DNA of 17,737 nucleotides from Dissophora ornata (taxonomy: Eukaryota > Mortierellomycota > Mortierellomycetes > Mortierellales > Mortierellaceae). The position numbers and the translations under genes are program-made. The number at the start of each line of letters is the position of its first letter. Positions within the stretch are counted from its first letter, which is position 1. The notes under the pieces are model-generated. The model was not told the origin of the DNA. It saw only the letters and a list, made by a program, of their open reading frames with translations, and did no database searches. Positions 10,322 to 17,737 of this stretch are shown in pieces. The stretch is from assembly GCA_025201705.1 (NCBI GenBank), contig MU617254.1:1-17737 (forward strand). Direction: 5' to 3'.

Positions 10322-12697
10322 ATGGCGGAATATCAATCGTTTCGCGTCGCTGGCACGACAACTGTCGGAAATATCAATGTTGATAATGTCGATGGGCAGA
10401 ATATCATCTACTGGGACGACATCGAGCAACTCTTTCCTGGCGTTCAGAGCATCCGGAATGGCACATTCTTAGTCAGGTTGCTTAGGGATTCGAAGCGAGC
10501 CAGGTAGCAAAAAGGACGCACAAGCGTATCCAACACATGTGTGGAAGAAGACAACAAAGAACAATCATGTTGAGCAAGCACCGCGTCTTTTTTTCTGCAA
10601 TATAGAATCGAACCACTCTGCATCAAGCATTGCCCGGGTGTAGTCTTGGATGTTTTCTTGTCTAATACCGTCAAGCATCAGCTGGGGGGACTTCACGATC
10701 AAGCCGATATGACGCACAGGAATGCCCAAGAAGTTTGGGAGCTGGCTATACAGATGAATGATCTCTCGATGTTGGTCCAAAGCAAGATAGAGGCCATATT
10801 GACCCAGAACTATGAGCTGCTTGAATACACCATCCCAAGGCTGTTCATCGTTCTTCCTGAAACGTCGACATCCTGGAACTCGACGACGATGCTCCAAACC
10901 AAGTTCCGCTTGCATTTCATTTGTGAGTGTGGTGAACACACCAAGGCATCCGGAAGCAACATCCCTCATCACCTTCACCTCGATAACCATGAAGGATATA
11001 TCGTCAACAAACCCACAGAGTTCTTTGAGAAGTATGGACCTTTTTTGATGGTTATGCTCCATATGATCAAACTGGGAGTACGTATTGCGGGCCACGTCGT
11101 ACCAGCGCTAGCAAACTTGAAGGTAGTCAGTGCTCTCGATTTTGCCGAGTCCTCTGTCAACTCGGTCACTTCCAAGATCATCAAGGGTGTGGATTATTCT
11201 TTGGCATATCTGGAGGAGAGCCGCAGGCTGATAAAAAAATCGAGTGATGTCGATGTTGAACGTGATACAAGAGCATTGCTACATGACCTTGGCAGCTACC
11301 TTACTAGCGTGGAGGGATTGGAGGGAGTGGAACTGCGCCGACTCGGATCATATCTAAAATCCAACAACTCAGACAAGTTGCTGGGCAATCTGTATCGCAT
11401 GATAACTAAGGATGGCCACGTCAAATGGATCTGTCGCCACCACTATCGAGCAGGCCACCAAGAGGCGCACACGCAGAAGTTGCGTGATGTAATCAAGCTG
11501 GCAAAAGGTTTATTTGATGAGCAACTTGGGAGGATCAAAGTCACCTTGAAGTCTAGCTTTGCTGCTGCCGAGTTCTATGAGACCATCAGCAAAGAAAAAG
11601 TTGGTGTTTACGACTTGGATATCACATTCGAGTGGGATTGCTCTGAGTCTGATCTTGAAGCATTTGAGAAAGCACTCAAGATGTCAAGTGTATCAATTCT
11701 TCGACTTGATCTCCCAAGGTTTCTAGAAAGCATCCCCAGCAAACGAATTTCGACATCCACACGATATGAAATACTTGTTCGAATCATAGAACACACCAAT
11801 ATGAAAATAATTCATATGGTTCTATCCGAGGATTTCATGAAGCTTCTTAGTTTACAATCCGAAAGGTCATCACACCTTCATAAGTTATCCATTGAGATGA
11901 CGCCTCAAGGGATTGGAGCTAATGATTTTCGAGTACTTGTGAAATCACTCAAGACCAACAACCTTTTGACTACTTTGAACTTGCGGGGTAACTCGATTGG
12001 AAATGAAGGAGCTTTAGCACTGTCGGAAGCACTCGAAACCAACACCACTTTGGCGACTTTGGACTTGGGGGACAACTCGATTGGGGATAAAGGGGCTCTA
12101 GCACTGTCGGAGGCACTCAAGACCAACATCGCTTTGACCACTTTGAACTTGATAAGTAATCCGATTGAGAAGGAAGGAGCTCTGGCACTGTCGGAGGCAC
12201 TCAAGATCAACACCACTTTGACAACTTTGAACTTGAAGTTCAACTTGATTAGGAAGGAGGGAGCTCTGGCACTGTCGGAGGCACTCAAGATCAACACCAC
12301 TTTAACAACTTTGGACTTGGGGTCCAACTTTATTGGGAATGAAGGAGCTTTGGCACTGTTGGCGACACTCAAGACCAACACCACTTTGACCACTTTGCAC
12401 TTGGGGAGCTTCCAGATTGGGAATGAGGAAGCTCTGGCACTGTCGGAGGCACTCAAGACCAACACCACTTTGACCACTTTGTACTTGGGGGGCAACTTGA
12501 TTGGGAATGAAGGAGCTTTAGCACTGTCGAAGGCACTCAAGACCAACACCACTTTGACCACTTTGCACTTGTATCTCGACTGGATTGGGGATGAAGGAAC
12601 TCTGTCACTGTCGAAGATACTCAAGGACAACACCACTTTGACCGTTTTGGACTTGCGCGGGAGGCGACCGTTGCGACCAACACTTAGATCCCTTTGA
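10322..12697 (+). CDS. RNI-like leucine-rich-repeat protein, tandem copy 1
   Basis: No named function. Exons 10322-10503 and 10606-12697, with a 102-nt GTAGCA...ATAG intron, give 757 aa. The start is the ATG shared with copy 2; an upstream in-frame ATG-like start at 10115 is not conserved there. Blocks seen: residues 1-85 (IIYWDDIEQLFPG, then IEPLCIKHCPGVVLDVF); a short linker; EAILTQNYELLEY and the Cys block FICECGEHT at about 165-173; HEGY...PTEFFEKYGPF and a hydrophobic stretch at about 205-230; GNLYRM..DGHVKW at 321-334; then eight full and one partial 28-aa LRRs from 515. I recall similar N-terminal and middle blocks in large Mortierella and Rhizophagus families, but no established role. 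No NACHT/P-loop, signal peptide or catalytic motif is visible. Compared with copy 2 it lacks 77 linker residues and ends at a TGA just before a conserved tail. A role in recognition or scaffolding is inference only. Confidence 0.85.
11966..12660 (+). repeat. 84-nt LRR coding array in copy 1
   Basis: Eight 84-nt units plus a partial one encode LTTLxLxxNxIGxEGALALSEALKTNTT-type repeats of the ribonuclease-inhibitor class. DNA identity between units is high, and the main variation falls at the two codons after LxL and at the N/I region. Confidence 0.9.
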
Positions 12698-13352
12698 GCT
12701 TGCAGAATGTCGAAGGCGAGTGGATGTGACATTTTGACAGAGCAGCATATACACATGTACCCACAGAGTAAAACTTGATATGGTCACGCATGAGCATTCT
12801 CTCTCGCATTGACAAAAACATGAATGCATTGTCTCTGTCAAACAAAGTTGCTCTGTCATGACTCCTTATGCTTGCATGGCATGTCTTGACAAATTTGCAT
12901 TGCTGAAAAGTAAACCGAAATCACATGATGACAAGGCTGTGGTCCGCATCACTACTTTTCACTCTTCCTAGCCCTCCAGAACCCAGAGGACATCGCTCTT
13001 GTGCTCTTGTTGGAAAACGCGCTGCTGTTGGTCCCATTTTTGCCCACCATTCAAACACGTTACGCATTGCCCTTTTTGACGCGTGCAACACGCGCCAGTT
13101 ATAAGAAGCAACTCACCAGGAGAAACAGAAATGACTACACAATAAAAAAAAACATTCACTCTCCAGGAACCGTACCTTCCTGCTGGAGCAGCTGCCAGTC
13201 AATGATCTATGATCGATCAGAATACGACAAATATCCAGCCATGCGTGGTAATAACCATGAAGGAGGACGGTAAACAAGTAGCAGATAATATATTCCTCAA
13301 GACAGTTCACTCCATTTGACAATGAATTCATTAAAACCAATATTCTTGGATC
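12698..13352. other. Intergenic region after LRR copy 1
   Basis: The first about 75 nt continue the reading frame of copy 1 past its stop and resemble the C-terminal tail of copy 2. The rest shows no supported gene. A minus-strand open frame at 12968-13159 has a Cys-rich stretch (CCTRQKGQCVTC) but no family I recognise, and it is not called. Confidence 0.5.
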
Positions 13353-14110
13353 CTACAGAAACCAGCTTGAGCACTCTCGCATCCATCGTCGAGTTTGGTA
13401 GGTCTCCATTGCCGGTGTGATTATAGAGTTCTTGAGCCAATTCATCATAGCGTTGATCTTATTTTTCAATAGGGATTCGTCAATCTCCACAACTGCGTTA
13501 TCGGTGGTGAATGCATTATTAAAGCTGCTGACTTGTCCTTGTTGAAGATGTTCATCTCACCTGAACCATACAGCAGTTCTCATGTCTCTGGCTTTGCAAT
13601 TTGTTCGGCAAGAAATATTTCCTGCTCTAGAGTGTGGCTATGCGGGTTTTTTCCCCGAAACCTCTCTTTGCGCGTGGCGATCGGTGTTGTGGAGGTAGAA
13701 GGCTCAGGAGCACGAGATTTACGTTAACGAGATGTTGTCTCAGCTACAGGTGAGGTTCCTAAAGAAGCCGAAGACACAGTAGATGGAGTCGGGGAGGGCA
13801 TTGAGGACGCGGATATTGGGTGTGAATTTGAATACACAGGAAGTCGTTCCGGATGAGGGCTTGGATATTGTTGATTAAACACTGGCAGGAAATTCAGTCT
13901 GTATTCGACTAATTTCTAGGTCTTTCGGGGTTGGAGCTCTTATCGGTGAGAGGCTCCTCTGAGTCCGATAGTTCAGTTTCAAGACTAAGTGCGTGTGGGT
14001 ATGGCAGAACCTGGTTCGCGATTTGCTCAGGAGTCGGTGATGGCGAAGGAAAGTTCTCAACACTTTGAATGGGCTGTTGGCGTGGGTTCTCGCCATTCTC
14101 TGTTACACAG
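13353..14110 (-). pseudogene. Decayed minus-strand coding remnant upstream of LRR copy 2
   Basis: Coding-like sequence continues across several frames on the minus strand. From about 14110 to 13909 it reads VTENGENP...NFPSPSPTPEQIANQ...ELSDSEEPLTD. From about 13900 to 13556 a second frame reads LPVFNQQYPSPHPERLP, MPSPTPSTVSSAS, KERFRGKNPHSHTLEQEIF, interrupted by TAA at 13724-13726 and TGA at 13580-13582. From 13553 to 13353 a third frame reads SSFNNAFTTDNAVVEIDESL, KINAMMNWLKN and RRWMREC. The family is unknown. Alternatives are an unannotated spliced gene or a transposon remnant. The internal stops and frame changes favour a pseudogene. Confidence 0.45.
13969..14110. repeat. Duplicated promoter-side segment, copy B
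   Basis: Counterpart of 10016-10160, about 93 percent identical by eye. Here it is continuous with the decayed minus-strand frame, which suggests this copy keeps the ancestral junction and copy A was cut at the inverted repeats. Confidence 0.8.
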
Positions 14111-14220
14111 TTTTTTTTTTTGCACACGCCCTTTTCATGCATTCGCCTTTCTTGCGTTCAGTCAGATTTTTTGAATTATTAATACCCCCCTGACATCCAA
14201 CCTCGCTCTCTTCATCTCTT

Positions 14221-14260
14221 CCTCTCTTCCTCTCTTCCTCTCTTCCTCTCTTCCTCTCTT
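14221..14260. repeat. (CCTCTCTT)5 octamer repeat
   Basis: Five perfect 8-nt units in the pyrimidine-rich leader 80-120 nt before the start codon of LRR copy 2. Copy 1 has only three units, two of them degenerate. Confidence 0.9.
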
Positions 14261-14339
14261 CCCATCACCCCTAAAAGACCACGCTTGCTCCGTTGCTCAA
14301 CATATACCATTACTCGCCAAATACCACTCAAAGTTATCT

Positions 14340-16820
14340 ATGGAGGAATATCAATCGTTTCGTGTCGCTGGCACGACAACTGTCGGAAATATCAATGTTG
14401 ATAATGTCGATGGGCAGAATATCATCTACTGGGACGACATCGAGCAACTCTTTCCTGGCGTTCAGAGCATCCGGAATGGCACATTCTTAGTCAAGTTGCT
14501 TAGGGATTCGAAGCGAGCCAGGTAGCAAAAAGGACGCACAAGCGTATCCAACACATGTGTGGAAGAAGACAACAAAGAACAATCATGTTGAGCAAGCACC
14601 GCGTCTTTTTTTCTGCAATATAGAATCGAACCACTCTGCATCAAGCATTGCCCGGGTGTAGTCTTGGATGTTTTCTTGTCTAATACTGTCAAGCATTCCC
14701 ATGTTGACTCTCCAATGTCAACTTCAAATCCGACTCTGACTGATGATCGAACTGATGCCCCAGTCTTGCCTTCGACCGAGGACAAAGTCGTTGAGCTTTT
14801 ACACCTCACTCCGCCACTTGGAGACACACCCATTGGCAACATTACTGCCAGTAAAGTACCTGAGCACGGCAAGAGCAAGGTTGCCCCAATGATAACCAAG
14901 CCTGGACTCGAGAGCACAGTCCTTCACCAGTTGGGCGGACTTTATGGTCAAGGCCAAACAACGCAGGAATTTGTCAAGCAGGTCTCGAAGGACACACAAG
15001 AGATCAAAGATCGCTTGATTCTGATCCAGAGCAAGACAGAGGCCATATTGACCCAGAACTATGAGCTGCTTGAATACACCATCCCAAGGCTGTTCATCGT
15101 TCTTCCTGAAACGTCAACATCCTGGGACTCGACTACGATGCTTCACACCAAGTTCCGCTTGCATTTCATCTGTGAATGTGGTGAACACACCAAGGCAACC
15201 GGAAGCAACATCCCTCATCACCTTCACCTCGATAACCATGAAGGATATATCATCAACAAACCCACAGAGTTCTTTGAGAAGTATGGACCTTTTTTGATGT
15301 TAATGCTCCGTATGATCAAACTGGGAGCAGGTATTGCGGGTCACGTCGTACCAGCGCTAGCGAACTTGAAGGTGGTCGATGATTTCGATTTTGACGAGTC
15401 CTCTGTCAGCTCGGTTACTTCCGAGATCATCAAGGGCGTGGATTATTCTTTGGCATATCTGGTGGAGAGCCGCAGGCTGATAAAAAAATCGAGTGATGTC
15501 GATGTTGAAGGTGATGCAAGAGCATTTCCAGATGACCTTGGCAGCTACTTTGCTGGCGTTGAGGGATTGGAAGTAGTGGAACTGCGTCAACTCGGATCAT
15601 ATCTAAAATCCAACAACTCAGACAAGTTGCTGGGCAATCTGTACCGCATGACAACTAAGGATGGCCACATCAAATGGGTCTGCCGCCACCACTATCGAGC
15701 AAGCTACCAAGAAGCGTGCATCCGGAAGCTGCGTAATATGGTCGAGCCGGAAGGGGGTGTATTTAATGAGCAACTTGGGAGTATCAAAGTCACTTTGAAT
15801 TCTAGCTTTGCTGCAGCCCACTTCTATGAGGCCATCGGCAAAGAAAAAGTTGTTGTTTACGACTTGGATATCACATTCGAGTGGGATTGCTCTGAGTCTG
15901 ATCTTGAAGCATTTGAGAAAGCACTCAAGATGTCAAGTGTATCAATTCTTCGACTTGATCTCCCAAGGTTTCTAGAAAGCATCCCCAGCAAACGAATTTC
16001 GACATCCACACGATATGAAATACTTGTTCGTATCATAGAACAAACTAATATGAAAATGATTCATATGGTCCTATCCGAGGATTTCGTGGAGCTTCCTAGT
16101 TTACAGCCCAAAAGTTCATCACACCTTCATAAGTTATCCATTGAGATGAAGCCTCAATGGATTCAAGGTAGTGATTTCCAAGAATTTTTAAAATCACTCA
16201 AGACCAACAACCCTTTGACCACTTTGAACTTGCAGGGGACCCAGATTATGAAGGAAGGAGCTCTAGCACTATCGGAGGCACTCAAGACCAACACCACTTT
16301 GACTACTTTGAACTTGCGTCGTAACTCGATTGGGAGTGAAGGAGCTATATCACTGTCGGAAGCACTCAAGACCAACACCGCCTTGACCACTTTGGACTTG
16401 CAGCACAACTCGATTGGGAAGGAAGGAGCTGTAGCACTGTCGGAGGCACTCAAGACCAACATCACTTTGACCACTTTGAACTTGGAGGCCAACTCGATTG
16501 GGAATGAAGGAGCTCTGGCACTGTCGGAGGCACTCAAGACCAACATCAGTTTGACCACTTTGAACTTGAAGAGCAACTGGATTGAGAATGAAGGGGCTCT
16601 GGCACTGTCGGAGACACTCAAAACCAACACCACTTTGACAACCTTGGACTTGGGGTTCAATTTAATCGAGAATGAAGGAGCTCTGGCACTGTTGAAGGCA
16701 CTCAAGACCAATACCACTTTGACCACTTTGAAGTTGCGGCACAACTTGATTGGGGATGAAGGAGCCCTAGCACTGACTAACATGTCCAAGGCCATTAGAC
16801 GTGACATTTTGACGTGGTAG
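14340..16820 (+). CDS. RNI-like leucine-rich-repeat protein, tandem copy 2
   Basis: The paralogue of the gene at 10322-12697, 792 aa from exons 14340-14521 and 14624-16820. The 102-nt intron is identical to that of copy 1. Order of parts: N-terminal block at residues 1-85, a Ser/Thr/Pro-rich linker at 86-162 absent from copy 1, a probable helical segment (FVKQVSKDTQEIKDRLILIQ), the Cys block FICECGEHT around 242-250, the FFEKYGPF hydrophobic part, the GNLYRM..DGHIKW block, and seven 28-aa LRRs. The C-terminus is NMSKAIRRDILTW. No P-loop, signal peptide or enzyme motif is visible. The frame is fully open, the substitutions relative to copy 1 leave it open, and splice sites are preserved, so it is probably a functional gene. 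Similarity to expanded families of Mortierellomycota and Glomeromycotina is from memory. Function is unknown; ligand or protein recognition is inferred from the LRR fold. Confidence 0.87.
14697..14927 (+). other. 231-nt linker segment present only in copy 2
   Basis: Encodes 77 residues rich in Ser, Thr and Pro between SNTVKH and QLGG. In copy 1 those two segments are joined directly at 10678/10679. The difference is exactly in frame, with only about two bases of shared sequence at the ends. Confidence 0.85.
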
Positions 16821-16908
16821 CACATTCAGCAAACGTTAACCAAGAGAAGGAATGGAGTTAGGAAATGAAATGAAAATCAGACTATTATGAACAACACCAC
16901 GGAGAATA
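16821..16908. other. Short 3' flank of LRR copy 2
   Basis: An 88-nt spacer between the copy 2 stop and the convergent minus-strand remnant. AT-rich, with nothing recognised. Confidence 0.5.
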
Positions 16909-17631
16909 TTAAAACCTCATAGAAAACCAACATATACTTACCCTACCCTTACTCATCCTCTTTCCTGTACCCTGCTGGCGACAGGACGTAATCAATTGGT
17001 TGATACTCCTCTTGTGCTGTACGCGCACACCATCCAACCTTTCTATTGCTTTTCTGAGATCGAGTTTGCAGCTCTCTCCGCCCTCCGACTCCTCCAGCTC
17101 TTGAGTGACTAGGAGCTCCATATCCTCAATGATTCGCTTCCTGTTGCTTAGTTTCTTTCGGGCACAAGCCTAGAGCTGCGCATGGGCTTTAGGGCCACCT
17201 CTGGACTCCTTAAATAACTCAAAGACGCGGTATTCATCCTAGCCTGACTCTCGGTCGATATGCGGCAGTTCACTATATGTCGGCCCCCATCGCCCTTGCT
17301 TCGAGTGCAGCAGTCGAAGTCATATTAGTCGGTGCCGGTGTTGTTACAGTTGAGAACAGCGATGGCGGTGGTGGCAGCATAGCAGAGACAGGCATGGCGT
17401 CATTGAATCCGCTGTCCACTTTGTGGTCGTATGTTGTGCAGATGATGTTATATCCGTTAGTTCTGCGACGACATTCCAGTGTCTGATACGCTCAGCCGAT
17501 GAGCTTGTGGTGAGTGGCAGCCCAGTGACTTTTGTACAGCAGACTTGTGTGCGTGGAATAGTACCGACCTTGTCAACGATGATCAAATACCCACAGCCTT
17601 TTATTTTCTGCAGATCATCATATCGAAACAA
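16909..17631 (-). pseudogene. Decayed minus-strand gene of unknown family
   Basis: The best-preserved part (17307-16909) reads HSKQGRWGPTYSELPHIDRE, then DEYRVFELFKESRGGPKAHA, then RKKLSNRKRIIEDMELLV and a charged helical region (RKAIERLDGVRVQHKRSINQ). It is broken by two in-frame TAG codons at 17239-17241 and 17170-17172. Upstream, coding-like sequence moves to another frame (about 17470-17273: MPVSAMLPPPPSLFSTVTTP...) and before that to a third (about 17631-17400: SSSAERIRHWNVVAELTD). Three frames and two stops argue for a pseudogene. Unknown family; a transposon-associated or lineage-specific protein is possible. The first TAG region could in principle be intronic, but no good splice pair removes both stops. 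Confidence 0.5.
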
Positions 17632-17737
17632 TCACACCTTCATAGGTTAACCGTTGAGGGATTGGAGCTAGTGATTTTCGAGTGCTTGCAAAATCACTCA
17701 AGATCAACACCACTTTGACCACTTTGAACTTGGTGGG
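17624..17737 (+). pseudogene. 5'-truncated third LRR paralogue fragment, cut by window end
   Basis: Homology to copies 1 and 2 begins abruptly at about 17624-17630 (HLHRLTVE, matching HLHKLSIE) and enters the first LRR (DFRVLAKSLK, then LTTLNL). Relative to copy 1 a 13-nt segment is missing after the TVE codons, which shifts the frame between the two conserved parts. No upstream N-terminal or middle block exists here. The fragment runs off the right edge, so its downstream LRRs cannot be judged. Confidence 0.7.

Noticed and set aside
11966..12660. Regularly spaced repeats that could suggest a CRISPR-like array
   Set aside because: The repeats are coding 84-nt LRR units in one open frame with no unique spacers, in a eukaryotic genome.
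11905..12756. Long minus-strand open frame (283 codons) with a repeated SDSARAPSF pattern
   Set aside because: It is the antisense shadow of the LRR array; its repeats mirror the 84-nt coding units, and the sense strand carries the recognisable LRR consensus. The same applies to 16163-16825.
12968..13159. Minus-strand Cys-rich open frame (CCTRQKGQCVTC)
   Set aside because: Short, no family recognised, and a neighbouring frame looks equally protein-like; not enough support for a gene.
10322..16820. Classification as NLR/STAND receptors
   Set aside because: No P-loop (GxxxxGK[ST]) or other NACHT/NB-ARC motif is visible in either protein, so only LRR-protein status is supported.
17277..17486. 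Plus-strand open frame starting MSAPIALASS
   Set aside because: Shadow of the minus-strand remnant, whose Pro-rich and RWGPTYSELP segments are more protein-like; also interrupted at the same boundaries.
16909..17631. Repeat-induced point mutation as the cause of decay
   Set aside because: Only two TAG codons fit a C-to-T origin, frameshifts are equally important, and this process is not established in the fungal group suggested here.

Overview
The window looks like nuclear DNA from a filamentous fungus. The genes have short GT-AG introns (85 to 447 nt), the four conserved proteins are eukaryotic, and many introns and spacers carry A/T homopolymer tracts. A large LRR family whose N-terminal and middle blocks resemble, from memory, expanded families in Mortierella and Rhizophagus suggests an early-diverging fungus, most likely Mortierellaceae. 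That placement is an inference, not a measurement.

Left half (about 0.6-9.2 kb): four housekeeping genes lie head to tail on the minus strand. From right to left they are PEX13 (peroxisomal import docking), ATG6/Beclin 1 (autophagy and Vps34 complex), a cytoplasmic dynein intermediate chain, and RPB12/RPABC4 (subunit shared by RNA polymerases I, II and III). All four could be assembled exon by exon with consistent reading phase. They are functionally unrelated neighbours, not an operon. One dynein intron uses a GC donor, and the dynein terminal intron is a stop-free multiple of three.

Right half (about 10-17.7 kb): an accessory region on the plus strand contains two complete tandem paralogues (757 and 792 aa) and a 5'-truncated third fragment at the right edge. 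Each full copy has an N-terminal block ending in a conserved PGVVLDVF segment, a linker, a Cys-containing middle block (FICECGEHT), a GNLYRM...DGHVKW block, and an array of 28-residue RNI-like leucine-rich repeats. Identity between the copies is mosaic. Exon 1, the intron and the start of exon 2 are almost identical, a 177-nt internal block is fully identical, and other parts are clearly diverged, which suggests gene conversion. Within the LRR arrays the scaffold is nearly constant while the two residues after the LxL strand change from repeat to repeat, as expected of a diversifying recognition surface. I see no NACHT or P-loop motif and no obvious signal peptide.

Between and beyond the paralogues are decayed minus-strand coding remnants with frameshifts and in-frame stops. 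Part of one of them was duplicated with the promoter of each LRR gene. Two adjacent perfect inverted repeats sit at the left edge of that duplicated unit. The accessory half therefore looks like an actively rearranging recognition-type gene cluster of unknown function.
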